Shown here: positions 11,456 through 20,679 of the stretch, one piece after another
How the letters are laid out: each line of letters begins with the position of its first letter
Numbering within the stretch: the stretch's first letter is position 1
Notes under the pieces: model-generated
What the model saw: only the letters and a program-made list of their open reading frames with translations
Databases searched by the model: none
Told to the model about the DNA's origin: nothing
NCBI GenBank assembly: GCA_011523795.1
Contig: WTFY01000009.1
Coordinates: 124,001 to 188,000 of the forward strand
Origin: Gammaproteobacteria bacterium
Lineage (GTDB): Bacteria; Pseudomonadota; Gammaproteobacteria; UBA4575
Direction of reading: 5' to 3'
DNA length: 64,000 nt
Position numbers and translations under genes: made by a program

Positions 11456-13189
11456 ATGCGTGTCACCAAGTTCCCGTTATATACACTCAAGGAATCACCG
11501 GCAGATGCAGAGCTCGTAAGCCATCAACTGATGCTGCGGGCAGGAATGATTCGCCGCCTGGCCTCAGGATTGTATACCTGGCTTCCAACAGGTCTCAGGG
11601 TATTGCGCAAGGTGGAAAACATTGTCCGTGAGGAGATGAACAGGTCAGGTGCAGTGGAGGTGCTCATGCCTTCTATACAACCCTCGGAACTCTGGGAAGA
11701 GTCGGGACGCTGGGACCAGTTTGGACCTGAACTACTGCGAATCCAGGACCGGCATACCCGAGATTACTGTTATGGCCCCACTCACGAAGAGGTGATCACG
11801 GATATTGCCCGGCGCGAATTACGCAGCTACAGGCAATTGCCGGTGAATTTTTACCAGATACAGACCAAATTCCGAGACGAGATAAGACCGCGCTTCGGTG
11901 TCATGCGGGCACGCGAGTTCAGCATGAAAGACGCGTATTCATTTCACATGACTAATGAATGTCTTCAATCCACCTATGAGGTCATGTACGCGACGTATTC
12001 CTGTATTTTCAGCCGCTTGGGTTTACGGTTCAAAGCAGTAGAGGCGGACACAGGCAGCATCGGTGGAAATGTTTCTCATGAATTTCATGTGCTTGCAGAA
12101 TCTGGAGAGGATGCAATCGCATTCTCAACTGAGAGTGATTACGCAGCGAATGTAGAGCTTGCCCCGACTGCCCCCTTGCAAGTCGGTCACAGTACCTCCT
12201 TGCAGCCACTTGAGAAAGTCGCGACACCCGATCAGCACAGCATAGAGGATGTATGCGCGTTTCTGGATGTCCCCCCGGACCAAGTGGCAAAAACACTGGT
12301 CGTAAGAAGCTCATCAGGTTCTTTGATCGCCCTAATACTGCGTGGAGACCACGATCTGAATGCAGCAAAAGCCCAAAAGCTGGATGACGTTGCCGATCCG
12401 CTGACATTTGCTAACGAACAGGAAATCCAAGCAATGCTCGGCTGTAAGACAGGATCACTTGGCCCGTTTGACCTTAACTGTCCGCTTATAATAGACCATG
12501 CAGCATATGCACTGGAGAACTTCATTTGTGGGGCGAATGAAGACGGCTTCCATTTCATAGGGGCAAACTGGGCTCGTGACCTCGCCCGCTTCAACCAATA
12601 TGAAAGTAGGGACCTGCGCAAGATCGTTTCAGGTGATGCAAGTCCCGATGGCAAGGGCCTGATCCAGGTAAAGCGCGGAATTGAAGTCGGTCATATTTTC
12701 CAGTTAGGTGACAAATATAGTACGGCGCTTGGTGCCAGCGTTTTGAACAAGGATGGCGAGGAACAGATTGTAAAGATGGGTTGCTATGGAATTGGTGTGT
12801 CTCGTGTAGTTGCGGCAGCCATCGAACAAAACTTTGACAGGCAAGGCATCATCTGGCCTCAGTCGATCGCACCTTTCGACATCTCGATTATTCCCATCAG
12901 TGCAAAAAAATCCAGGCAGGTTATCGAAACCAGCGAGTGGCTCTACAGGGAACTTGAAAACTCTGGTCTTGAAGTTCTGTACGATGACCGCGAATTGCGA
13001 GCAGGGTTACTATTTGCCGACCATGAACTGATAGGCATTCCTCATCGCATTGTAGTCAGCGAAAGAGGGTTAAGCCAAAACTCAATAGAGTACAAGCACA
13101 GGCGTGACCCGCAGGCTCTTCAAATTCCTGCTGAAAGCATCCTTCAGTTCATTCGCGACCGAATGCGAGAGTCTGTGCAAAAAGCCTGA
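11456..13189 (+). CDS. proS: Prolyl-tRNA synthetase (bacterial type with editing insert)
   Basis: A 577-residue class II aminoacyl-tRNA synthetase that charges tRNA-Pro in the cytoplasm. Class II motifs are visible: motif 2 in [20 protein letters not shown], motif 3 in [14 protein letters not shown], and the proline-site region PTHEEV. Between motifs 2 and 3 (about residues 225-400) sits the YbaK-like editing insert that clears Ala-tRNA-Pro, as in the bacterial type. The C-terminal anticodon-binding domain starts around FDISIIPI. The start is the ATG giving [19 protein letters not shown], standard for the family. Length matches E. coli ProS. Confidence 0.97.
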   Translation: MRVTKFPLYTLKESPADAELVSHQLMLRAGMIRRLASGLYTWLPTGLRVLRKVENIVREEMNRSGAVEVLMPSIQPSELWEESGRWDQFGPELLRIQDRHTRDYCYGPTHEEVITDIARRELRSYRQLPVNFYQIQTKFRDEIRPRFGVMRAREFSMKDAYSFHMTNECLQSTYEVMYATYSCIFSRLGLRFKAVEADTGSIGGNVSHEFHVLAESGEDAIAFSTESDYAANVELAPTAPLQVGHSTSLQPLEKVATPDQHSIEDVCAFLDVPPDQVAKTLVVRSSSGSLIALILRGDHDLNAAKAQKLDDVADPLTFANEQEIQAMLGCKTGSLGPFDLNCPLIIDHAAYALENFICGANEDGFHFIGANWARDLARFNQYESRDLRKIVSGDASPDGKGLIQVKRGIEVGHIFQLGDKYSTALGASVLNKDGEEQIVKMGCYGIGVSRVVAAAIEQNFDRQGIIWPQSIAPFDISIIPISAKKSRQVIETSEWLYRELENSGLEVLYDDRELRAGLLFADHELIGIPHRIVVSERGLSQNSIEYKHRRDPQALQIPAESILQFIRDRMRESVQKA

Positions 13190-13334
13190 CTCGAATAACT
13201 ACCCGGGCTCATTATCAGATGCACGAATCAACCTGTGCTTTTGCCTTGAATTTTCGTGACCTACTCCTGTAAAGTGCGAGTTGGAAAAGTTCACTGCTTC
13301 AAGCCGGCACTACTGCATAAATTTCTGAGATCCG

Positions 13335-13667
13335 ATGAAAACTGCCAAATTATTTAATACGGGATTAAGTATCGCGGTACTTCTACTTCTCGCCGCCTGT
13401 ACGACAATCCAGTTAACGGAAGAGGGTAGAAAAGCACGAGTACTGGATTTTGATGACGTAAAGAATTGTCAGAAAAACGGAGCAGCCACAGTCAACGTAA
13501 ATGAAAGACTATTGAACGTTGTTCCGAAACAATCCGCCAGAATAGCAAAACAGCTGCAGATTCTGGCGCGAAACAGTGCCATTCACATGAATGGCGATAC
13601 AGTTGTACCCATGTCAAAAATTGATAACGGGCAGCAAACGTTTGCAGTCTATCGTTGCGTACCGTGA
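13335..13667 (+). CDS. Small lipoprotein, DUF4156-like
   Basis: A 110-residue protein with a lipoprotein signal peptide: charged start, hydrophobic LSIAVLLLLAAC and a lipobox LAAC with the lipid Cys at residue 22. The mature part has two more cysteines (NCQ near 54 and YRC near the C-terminus) that could form a disulfide, and an alternating pattern like that of DUF4156 lipoproteins (for example E. coli YjeI). The function of that family is unknown. It has its own 145-base upstream gap after proS and is followed by a 263-base gap, so it is probably expressed alone. The family call rests on pattern and size only. Confidence 0.65.
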   Translation: MKTAKLFNTGLSIAVLLLLAACTTIQLTEEGRKARVLDFDDVKNCQKNGAATVNVNERLLNVVPKQSARIAKQLQILARNSAIHMNGDTVVPMSKIDNGQQTFAVYRCVP

Positions 13668-13734
13668 CCTATCTTCCTCCCTCCTGATAACTGACTTGCA
13701 GTCACACCACTTCAAGCGTTCATTCAATTTTGTC

Positions 13735-13763
13735 TTGCATCTAACTTAGTGGGGATATATTAT
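13735..13763 (+). promoter_or_regulatory. Candidate sigma-70 promoter of the orphan binding-protein gene
   Basis: TTGCAT (13735-13740) and TATTAT (13758-13763) are spaced by 17 bases. Transcription from here would begin near 13770 and give a leader of about 160 bases before the ATG at 13931. No other promoter-like pair in the gap is as good. Confidence 0.5.
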
Positions 13764-13769
13764 CAAAAA

Positions 13770-13930
13770 GGTATTGCGTGTTTCTATGTGTTCAATTGCA
13801 TAGAACTATGCGGTGCTGTTTAAAACAGTCGTAAGATGGCTGTTTTGTTATATGTGAACATAGAAGTTCATGTTTGAATATTTTCGCAATAAGTTATTAG
13901 ACCTCTTTTTCTAAAGAGGAGGAGAAATAT
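13770..13930 (+). promoter_or_regulatory. Structured 5' leader with alternative helices and ribosome-site hairpin
   Basis: Several inverted repeats are packed into this leader. TTCTATG (13782-13788) pairs with CATAGAA at 13799-13805, but TTCTAT plus GTTCA (13782-13794) can instead pair with the contiguous TGAACATAGAA at 13855-13865, a long-range helix of 11 pairs with a two-base bulge. TGAAC (13855-13859) can also pair locally with GTTCA (13866-13870). Inside, AAAACAG (13822-13828) pairs with CTGTTTT (13840-13846) or with CTGTTT just upstream (13816-13821). Finally CCTCTTT (13902-13908) pairs with AAAGAGG (13913-13919), covering part of the strong ribosome site at 13915-13924. Mutually exclusive pairing is typical of attenuators and riboswitches, but I recognise no known riboswitch class. 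Function is inference. Confidence 0.45.
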
Positions 13931-15277
13931 ATGAAGAAGAAGATATGGTTGATGGCAGCGGTATTGGGATCGATGTTTCTCTCGGGAATTGCCTCCGCAG
14001 CAGAAACGATGTATGTACCGATACCGAGTTATCGCGTTGGCCCGTACGCAGCTGGCGGTACAGGTTATTTTGGTGGCATTCTGGACTACTACAACCTGCT
14101 CAACATGCGGGATGGAGGTGTAAATGACATCAAGCTGATCTGGTCCGAGTGCGAGACCGAATATTCGGTCGAGCGAGGCGTCGAATGCTACAAGCGTCTG
14201 AAAGACCGTGAAGGAGGTGCCGTCTTTTTCGACCCTCTGAGCGTGGGTATTTCAACGGCCTTGATTGAGACAGGTCGCAAAGACAAGATGCCGATTATCG
14301 CCGTAAACCACGGCAAGACGGCTGGTCAGCGCGGCGACATATTCCCGTATTACTTTATGCCAGGCATTAACACCTATGACGAACATTCGATCATGGTGCA
14401 CTTTATCGGTGATGTCCTTGAAGGCGGCCGTGCGAACTTGAAAGGTAAGAAAATCGCTATGCTGTATCACGGTTCACCGTATGGTCGTGAAGCAATCGGG
14501 TTTATGGACAGCATGTGCGAGAAACATGGATGTACCCACCATCCTCTCGAAGTACCACATCCTGGTAATGAGCAGCAGTCGCAGTGGATTAACATCCGCA
14601 AGCTCAAGCCGGACTATGTATTGCTGAGAGGCTGGGGTGTAATGAACCCGGTTGCAATGCAGACAGCTGTTCGCACTGGATATCCAGTTAGCCGCCTGAT
14701 CGGAAATATCTGGAGTAATTCAGACGAGGATGTAATTCCTGCTGGTTCTGCTGCAGATGGATACCAGGCGATCACTACACATCCTGCCGGTACAAATTTC
14801 GACGTGGTCCAAGAGATCATCAAGACAGTTTACGGCGCAGGTAAGGGTGATCTTCAGGACAAGAGCCGTCTGGGCTCTGTGTACTGGAATCTTGGCGTAC
14901 TGGCCGGGGTTGTACACACGGAAGCATTACGCATCGCCCAAGAACGTTTTGGCAATCGTCCACTGACAAGCGCCGAAGCGAGATGGGGGTTTGAAAACCT
15001 GAAGATAGACGCTGCAAGAATAGAAGAACTAGGGGCTACCGGCTTGGTGCCGGAGTTGAACCTGACTTGTCTGGACCATGTAGGTGGTCACCTTGCCAAG
15101 TTTCAGCAATGGGATGCAGGCAAGCGGCAGTGGAATATCGTATCAGACTGGATTGAAGGCGACGTTGAGTTGTCTCAAGCCATTATCGATGCAGGCGCAG
15201 AGAAGTATGCTGCCGACAATGGCATTACCCCACGGCCTTGTACAGCAACTGAAAATGATGACGACTTTGACCTGTAA
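13931..15277 (+). CDS. Orphan periplasmic substrate-binding protein, branched-chain amino acid/amide type
   Basis: A 448-residue secreted protein. A Sec signal peptide (MKKKIWLMAAVLGSMF..., cleavage near ASA at residue 23) is followed by a two-lobe type I periplasmic binding fold of the Peripla_BP_6 kind used for branched-chain amino acids, amides and urea. There are five or more cysteines in the mature region (ECETEYS, VECYK, SMCEKHGC, LTCLDH), unusual for this family and suggestive of disulfides. The acidic C-terminus ends NDDDFDL. No permease or ATPase gene is nearby, so the transporter is either elsewhere or the protein acts as a sensor partner. Translation starts behind a very strong AGAGGAGGAG site, implying high expression. 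Ligand unknown. Confidence 0.85.
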   Translation: MKKKIWLMAAVLGSMFLSGIASAAETMYVPIPSYRVGPYAAGGTGYFGGILDYYNLLNMRDGGVNDIKLIWSECETEYSVERGVECYKRLKDREGGAVFFDPLSVGISTALIETGRKDKMPIIAVNHGKTAGQRGDIFPYYFMPGINTYDEHSIMVHFIGDVLEGGRANLKGKKIAMLYHGSPYGREAIGFMDSMCEKHGCTHHPLEVPHPGNEQQSQWINIRKLKPDYVLLRGWGVMNPVAMQTAVRTGYPVSRLIGNIWSNSDEDVIPAGSAADGYQAITTHPAGTNFDVVQEIIKTVYGAGKGDLQDKSRLGSVYWNLGVLAGVVHTEALRIAQERFGNRPLTSAEARWGFENLKIDAARIEELGATGLVPELNLTCLDHVGGHLAKFQQWDAGKRQWNIVSDWIEGDVELSQAIIDAGAEKYAADNGITPRPCTATENDDDFDL

Positions 15278-15297
15278 AGTCTGATTCATCATACTGA

Positions 15298-15335
15298 AAA
15301 AAAGCCGGGCTTCTCCTAGAAGTCCGGCTTTTTTA
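15298..15335. terminator. Bidirectional Rho-independent terminator
   Basis: An AAAGCCGG.CTTCT stem with its complement AGAAG.CCGGCTTT closes around a short CCT loop, with A runs before and T runs after. T tracts lie on the correct side for both directions. It serves the binding-protein gene (stop at 15277) and the convergent clpB (stop at 15368). Confidence 0.92.
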
Positions 15336-15367
15336 TGTCCTGGCCAATCTGAAGCCCAGTGCCTCGA

Positions 15368-17974
15368 TCAGGCAGCAATCGAATCTGTGCATGTAAAGCT
15401 CAACTGACTGCCAGACACGCCTATCTGTACTACTTGACCTGCATGTATTTCACCAGCCAGTAACGCCTTAGCAAGCGGGTTGCCTATCATTTCCTGCACG
15501 GCCCGTTTCAAGGGACGTGCACCATATACGGAATCAAACCCGGTGTCAGCTAGCTTTTCCAAAGCAGCCTCTGAGAATTCGAGCTTGATGTTCCTGTCAG
15601 CAACCCTGTCTTGCAGATGGTTCAGTTGTATCCCAGCAATGCTGCGAATATGTTCTCTAGCTAGTGAACGGAAAACAATACTGTCGTCAATGCGATTAAT
15701 GAGTTCCGGTCTCAAGCTGTTGTTTACAATTTCCATCACCGCAGATTTCATATTCTCGTAATTGTCCTGTGCTGCGCTTTCTTGTGCAGCAAAATTCTGA
15801 ATGACATCACTGCCAAGGTTTGATGTCATGATGATAACTGTATTTTTGAAATCGACAGTGTTGCCATGACCATCCGTCAGACGGCCGTCATCCAGTACTT
15901 GCAGCAGGATATTAAATACATCCGGGTGAGCCTTTTCTACTTCATCCAGCAGTATCACGCTGTAAGGCTTGCGACGCACTGCCTCCGTCAGGTACCCGCC
16001 CTCTTCATAGCCAATATATCCGGGAGGAGCCCCGATCAGTCTTGCTACAGAATGCTTTTCCATGAACTCAGACATATCCAGGCGAATCAGGGCATCCTCA
16101 TTGCTAAACAGAAACTCAGTTAAAGCTTTAGTCAACTCCGTTTTCCCAACACCGGTAGGGCCCAGGAATAAAAATGAACCATTGGGCCGTCTGGGATCAG
16201 ACAACCCTGCCCTGGATCTACGAACAGCATCCGATATTACATCCACCGCTTCATCCTGCCCGACTACACGCTTGCGTAGTTCACTTTCCATCCGTAGCAG
16301 CTTTTCGCGTTCACCTGACAGGATGTTTGCAACAGGGATACCCGTCCAGCGGGACACAATATCAGCAACTGCAGTATCCGTAACTTTGTTATGCAATAGC
16401 CTGTTTTCTTCGGTAGAAGCCTTGCTGGCTTGTGACAGCTGCCTTTCCAGTTCCGGAATTCGCCCGTACTGCAACTCAGACATTTTCGCAAGATCGCTAG
16501 CTCTGTGTGCAGCGTCCACCTCTATCCTGCATTGTTCAAGAGCCTCCTTAAGTTCCTTGGAGCTTTGTAAAGTAGTCTTTTCCGCCCTCCAAATCTCCTC
16601 TAGATCAGCATATTCCTTTTCCAATTTCCCTATTTCAATTTCCAGTCCGGCCAGATGTTTTCTGGAGGCGTCATCTGATTCCTTTTTCAGGGCTTCTCTC
16701 TCAATTTTCAGTTGAATCAGTTTCCGGTCAAGCCTGTCCATGGCTTCTGGCTTCGAGTCTATTTCCATACGGATGCGCGAGGCGGCTTCATCAATGAGAT
16801 CGATCGCCTTGTCAGGCAGTTGACGATCAGTGATATAGCGATGGGAAAGTGTCACCGCATTGACGATGGCCGGGTCGGTGATATCGACACCATGGTGCGT
16901 CTCGTAGCGTTCTTTCAGTCCTCGCAGTATAGCAATGGCATCCTCAATGCCTGGTTCATCCACTATGATTTTCTGAAAACGACGTTCCAAGGCTGCATCT
17001 TTTTCAATATATTGGCGGTATTCGTTCAATGTAGTCGCACCCACGCAATGCAACTCTCCTCGAGCCAGGGCCGGTTTCAGCATATTCCCGGCGTCCATCG
17101 CCCCCTCTGCCTTTCCTGCACCAACCATTGTATGCAATTCATCTATAAACAAGATGATCTGGCCTTCTTGCTGAGAAAGCTCCTTCAGTACCGCCTTCAG
17201 GCGTTCCTCAAATTCACCCCGGAATTTTGCGCCGGCAATCAATGCGCTCAAATCAAGTGCCAATAGCTTTTTGTTTTTGATGCCTTCTGGTACCTCACCG
17301 TTCACAATACGCTGGGCAAGCCCCTCAACGATTGCTGTTTTCCCTACTCCTGGGGCACCGATAAGTACAGGATTGTTCTTGGTACGACGCTGCAGCACCT
17401 GTATCGCACGACGGATTTCGTCATCTCGCCCGATCACTGGGTCCAGCTTGCCTTGCAGAGCTTGACCTGTGAGGTCAACAGTATATTTGCTCAATGCCTG
17501 GCGCGTGTCCTCGGCATTGGGATCCGTAATATTTTGACCTGCCCGCATTGATTCGAATGCAGAAGATACAGCAGACTTGTCTGCACCTGCCTCTTTCAGG
17601 ATTCTGCCGAGTTCACCCTTGTCCTCAAGCACGGCCATTGCAAATACTTCTGATGCAATGTATTCATCTCCCTGTTTCTGAGCCAGCCTATCCGTAACAT
17701 TGAGCAAGCTACCCAGAGCATTTGAAACATGAATTTCACCAGCCGTACCGGATACGGCAGGCAACCTCTGTATGGCTTTGTCACAGTGCTGGCTGATTTG
17801 ATTTACATCAGCACCTGCACGCTGCAGCAATGCCGCAACAGAACTGTTTTCCTGGCTCAGCATTGCATACATCAGATGTACCGGTTCGATGAACTGGTGT
17901 TCACGACCTGCTGCTATCGACTGTGCCTCCTGCAGGGCAAGCTGAAATTTAGCAGTTAGTTTCTCCATCCGCAT
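15368..17974 (-). CDS. clpB: ATP-dependent chaperone ClpB
   Basis: An 868-residue Hsp100 disaggregase that works with DnaK to extract proteins from aggregates. In order: the Clp N-domain repeats (residues 1-145), AAA+ module 1 with Walker A GAPGVGKT and Walker [11 protein letters not shown], the long coiled-coil middle domain rich in Glu and Lys, and AAA+ module 2 with [12 protein letters not shown] and [13 protein letters not shown]. The start chosen is the ATG at 17974, seven bases after GGAG; a second ATG two codons later gives the usual MEKLT start and cannot be excluded. A heat-shock promoter lies just upstream and a strong terminator just downstream, so clpB can be transcribed alone although it follows rluD-pgeF. 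Confidence 0.97.
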   Translation of the reverse strand: MRMEKLTAKFQLALQEAQSIAAGREHQFIEPVHLMYAMLSQENSSVAALLQRAGADVNQISQHCDKAIQRLPAVSGTAGEIHVSNALGSLLNVTDRLAQKQGDEYIASEVFAMAVLEDKGELGRILKEAGADKSAVSSAFESMRAGQNITDPNAEDTRQALSKYTVDLTGQALQGKLDPVIGRDDEIRRAIQVLQRRTKNNPVLIGAPGVGKTAIVEGLAQRIVNGEVPEGIKNKKLLALDLSALIAGAKFRGEFEERLKAVLKELSQQEGQIILFIDELHTMVGAGKAEGAMDAGNMLKPALARGELHCVGATTLNEYRQYIEKDAALERRFQKIIVDEPGIEDAIAILRGLKERYETHHGVDITDPAIVNAVTLSHRYITDRQLPDKAIDLIDEAASRIRMEIDSKPEAMDRLDRKLIQLKIEREALKKESDDASRKHLAGLEIEIGKLEKEYADLEEIWRAEKTTLQSSKELKEALEQCRIEVDAAHRASDLAKMSELQYGRIPELERQLSQASKASTEENRLLHNKVTDTAVADIVSRWTGIPVANILSGEREKLLRMESELRKRVVGQDEAVDVISDAVRRSRAGLSDPRRPNGSFLFLGPTGVGKTELTKALTEFLFSNEDALIRLDMSEFMEKHSVARLIGAPPGYIGYEEGGYLTEAVRRKPYSVILLDEVEKAHPDVFNILLQVLDDGRLTDGHGNTVDFKNTVIIMTSNLGSDVIQNFAAQESAAQDNYENMKSAVMEIVNNSLRPELINRIDDSIVFRSLAREHIRSIAGIQLNHLQDRVADRNIKLEFSEAALEKLADTGFDSVYGARPLKRAVQEMIGNPLAKALLAGEIHAGQVVQIGVSGSQLSFTCTDSIAA

Positions 17975-18009
17975 AACATGACTCCAAAAGACGAATTGAC
18001 CTGTCTTGT

Positions 18010-18038
18010 AAATGGGGACCAGTGTCCAGCGATTCAAG
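18010..18038 (-). promoter_or_regulatory. Heat-shock (sigma-32) type promoter of clpB
   Basis: On the minus strand CTTGAA (18038-18033) is followed after 15 bases by CCCCATTT (18017-18010). These match the two halves of the sigma-32 (RpoH) consensus, CTTGAA and CCCCATnT, at an accepted spacing. The start of transcription would fall near 18002, giving a leader of about 28 bases before the clpB ATG. The promoter sits between the pgeF stop (18053) and clpB, as expected for a chaperone gene with separate stress control. Confidence 0.85.
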
Positions 18039-18052
18039 CCGTTTACATGAAT

Positions 18053-18805
18053 TTACTTGGGCTTCATCCAAATCAAGGTTGCCATGCGACCAGTCTTGCC
18101 ATCACGACGATAGGAAAAAAATTTCTGCCTTTGCGTGTAGGTGCAATACCCCCCTCCAGAAATGAACCGAACACCTTTTGAGGTCAAAATATTGTTTGCA
18201 ATCTGGTAGATATCAACCAGAAATTGGCCAGGCAAGATCATGTGAAAAGCAACGGCATGCTCACAGCTTTTCATCAAGAACTGCTCCCTAAGGTCTTCTC
18301 CCACTTTAAACTTACCTGGTCCGATTGCAGGCCCAAGCCAGCAAAATAGCCTGGACGAGGGCACAGGCAACGCATCCAATGTGTTTTCAAGAACGCCACT
18401 CAGCAATCCACGCCACCCTGCATGTGCAACCGCAATACAGCTTCCCTCCAGGTCAGAAAACAGAACTGGCAGACAATCGGCTGTAAGCACACCACACACC
18501 ACTCCGGGAGTTGTCGTATAGACGGCATCTGCCTGCATGCCATGATCATCGCCTTTTGGAAGCCTGATTACCCGAGCAGAATGTTGCTGATCCAGCCAGC
18601 ACGGCTCATCAGGAAGGCTCAAAAATTTACTTAGTATTTCCCGGTTCCTAGCAACATCCTGAATCCTGTCACCAACATGTGCTGCCAAATTGAACCCGGA
18701 AAAGTTTCCCTGGCTGAAACCGCCACAACGAGTAGTTGAAACACATGCTACATGTTCAGGCACCACCCAGTCAGGTTTTATCCAGTCATCCATCAGCATG
18801 GTCAT
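18053..18805 (-). CDS. pgeF: Peptidoglycan editing factor PgeF (YfiH, laccase-domain protein)
   Basis: A 250-residue protein of the YfiH/PgeF family, once called polyphenol oxidase and now known to guard peptidoglycan composition by removing wrongly built UDP-MurNAc intermediates such as those carrying L-serine. The metal-site residues typical of the family are visible: His in QQHSARV, Cys in LTADCLPVL and His in AHAGWRGL. The start overlaps rluD by 20 bases; two further in-frame ATGs two and four codons later are possible. Order rluD-pgeF-clpB beside bamD is the same as in E. coli. Its substrate pool is made by the Mur enzymes of the dcw cluster in this window. Confidence 0.92.
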   Translation of the reverse strand: MTMLMDDWIKPDWVVPEHVACVSTTRCGGFSQGNFSGFNLAAHVGDRIQDVARNREILSKFLSLPDEPCWLDQQHSARVIRLPKGDDHGMQADAVYTTTPGVVCGVLTADCLPVLFSDLEGSCIAVAHAGWRGLLSGVLENTLDALPVPSSRLFCWLGPAIGPGKFKVGEDLREQFLMKSCEHAVAFHMILPGQFLVDIYQIANNILTSKGVRFISGGGYCTYTQRQKFFSYRRDGKTGRMATLIWMKPK

Positions 18806-19733
18806 GCTGGTCCAAAGAGTCTAGAAGCTGCCGAAAATCAGATGGTAATGGGGCAGACCACTGATATTTTTTTGCTTTATCAGGGTGCAAGATTTCAAGA
18901 TATGAAGCATGCAAAGCCTGCCTTGGGAAGCTTGTAATGAGTTGATGGCCGGTTCGTTCAGTCGGTTTCAATCTTTTACCGTATACCTGATCGCCTACAA
19001 CTGGATATTTTGAATGTGCCATGTGTACACGTATTTGATGGGTTCTGCCCGTTTCAAGTTGAACGTCCAGCAATGTACACAAGCCGTAACGTTTGCGAAC
19101 ACGAAAATGCGTCACTGCCTTCTTGCCGGAATCAATTACAGCCATTTTTTTCCTATCCACAGGGTGCCTACCGATTGGCTCGTTAACAGTCCCGCCCGAA
19201 ACTACCTTTCCATATACCAGCGCTACGTAATTTCTACGCATGATGCGCTGCTGCAATTGTTCTACCAGACTGGAGTGACTTTGCAGATGCTTTGCCACAA
19301 CGAGTAGTCCACTTGTATCCTTGTCAAGTCTATGCACGATCCCAGCTCTTGGTATGGTAGCTAGTTCAGGATCATGGTATAGCAAGGCATTTGCCAAGGT
19401 GCCTGAAGGGTTCCCCGCCCCGGGATGTACCACAAGGCCCGCTGGCTTGTTAACGACCAGAATTGCTCGATCCTCAAATATAACGTCCAGTTCTATTGCT
19501 TCGGCCTTAAGCTGACATTCATCTGTCATTTCAATTCTTAGCCGTACGAGTTCACCACCGAACACGATATCCCGAGTTCGAAATGACTTGCCGTCAACCG
19601 TAACACTGCCGTTGCGTATCCATTTTTGCAATCGATTACGTGAGTATTCTGGAAACATGTTTGACAAAGCATTATCCAGGCGCAAACCTCTGAAAGAGGC
19701 TGGAATGATGACGGAGAATTCAAAAATTTTCAT
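18786..19733 (-). CDS. rluD: 23S rRNA pseudouridine synthase RluD
   Basis: A 315-residue RluA-family pseudouridine synthase. The N-terminal S4 RNA-binding domain (LDNALSNMFPEYSRNRLQKWI) precedes the catalytic domain with the signature HRLDKDTSGLLVV, whose aspartate is catalytic, and the conserved ETGRTHQIRVH. RluD modifies the helix 69 loop of 23S rRNA (positions 1911, 1915 and 1917 in E. coli), and the assignment to RluD over RluC or RluA rests on the bamD-rluD-pgeF-clpB neighbourhood. I chose the ATG giving MKIFEFSVII, since the longer frame would extend across the divergent bamD start at 19777. Confidence 0.93.
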   Translation of the reverse strand: MKIFEFSVIIPASFRGLRLDNALSNMFPEYSRNRLQKWIRNGSVTVDGKSFRTRDIVFGGELVRLRIEMTDECQLKAEAIELDVIFEDRAILVVNKPAGLVVHPGAGNPSGTLANALLYHDPELATIPRAGIVHRLDKDTSGLLVVAKHLQSHSSLVEQLQQRIMRRNYVALVYGKVVSGGTVNEPIGRHPVDRKKMAVIDSGKKAVTHFRVRKRYGLCTLLDVQLETGRTHQIRVHMAHSKYPVVGDQVYGKRLKPTERTGHQLITSFPRQALHASYLEILHPDKAKKYQWSAPLPSDFRQLLDSLDQHDHADG

Positions 19734-19776
19734 TGCCGGTACGGATCTGATCTGAAAGTAGCTATACTCTGTAACG

Positions 19777-20679
19777 ATGAAATATCGTACATCAAACTCA
19801 ATAGCCACTATTCTACGCCTGCTGGGATTTGTCGCATGCCTGAATTTTTCCGGATGTGCCTTGCTCAACGTGCTGGACGGCGATGATGACAGCGACAGTC
19901 AGGATACCGTTGAAACCGAAACAGCTGAAAAGCTATACAAGGAAGCTCATGCCTCCTTGTTCTCCAAACAGGACTTCACAACTGCAATCGAAAAGTTTGA
20001 ACTACTTGAAGCCCGCTACCCCTTCGGAAAATACGCTCAACAAGCACAGCTCGAACTTAGCTATGCGTACTACAAACAAAATGAAGTTGAGCAGGCGTTG
20101 AACACAGTTGACAGGTTCATAAAACTTAATCCGCAACATCCGAGCATTGACTATGCTTATTACATAAAAGGACTTATCACCTTTGATAGTGGGAAAAATC
20201 TAATCCATTACGTGCTGCCACGCGATCCATCAAATAATGACCCTACATCCTTACACGATGCGTTTAAAATCTTTAGTCATCTCGTAGAAGAATATCCGGA
20301 TAGCAAATATGCTGATGATGCCAAATTGCGCATGATCTATTTGCGCAATGAACTGGCTGAATATGAGTTGAAAGTTGCTGAATTTTACATGCGCCGTGGA
20401 GCCTATGTGGCAGCTGCTAACCGCTCCAAATATATATTGGAAAACTACCAGGGTGCCGAAATCATGCCTGAAGCAATATTTATGCTTGAGCAGGCATATG
20501 TACAACTTGGTATAGATGACCTAGCGGAAGACACCTACAGGGTTTATGCACAAAACTTTCAGACTGGTAAAGATGGAAAGATCAATGAAAAGTTTACACG
20601 TGAAAACCGCAGCTGTGCAAAAGGTAAATGGAGCAGGGCACTAGAGAAATTGCGCTTGAGAACGTACTACTGTAACTGA
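19777..20679 (+). CDS. bamD: Outer membrane assembly lipoprotein BamD
   Basis: A 300-residue lipoprotein with a signal peptide ending in lipobox FSGC (lipid Cys27) and a mature region of five TPR-like helical pairs, seen in AEKLYKEAHASLFSKQDFTTAI, PFGKYAQQAQLELSYAYYK, ADDAKLRMIYLRNELAEYE and AYVAAANRSKYILENY. BamD is the essential lipoprotein of the BAM complex, binding BamA and substrate outer-membrane proteins. Phe at the -3 lipobox position is less common than Leu but is tolerated. A C-terminal tail of about 40 residues, rich in Lys and Arg, follows the TPRs. It is divergent from rluD with 43 bases between starts and converges with nadE, overlapping by 13 bases at the stops. Confidence 0.95.
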   Translation: MKYRTSNSIATILRLLGFVACLNFSGCALLNVLDGDDDSDSQDTVETETAEKLYKEAHASLFSKQDFTTAIEKFELLEARYPFGKYAQQAQLELSYAYYKQNEVEQALNTVDRFIKLNPQHPSIDYAYYIKGLITFDSGKNLIHYVLPRDPSNNDPTSLHDAFKIFSHLVEEYPDSKYADDAKLRMIYLRNELAEYELKVAEFYMRRGAYVAAANRSKYILENYQGAEIMPEAIFMLEQAYVQLGIDDLAEDTYRVYAQNFQTGKDGKINEKFTRENRSCAKGKWSRALEKLRLRTYYCN

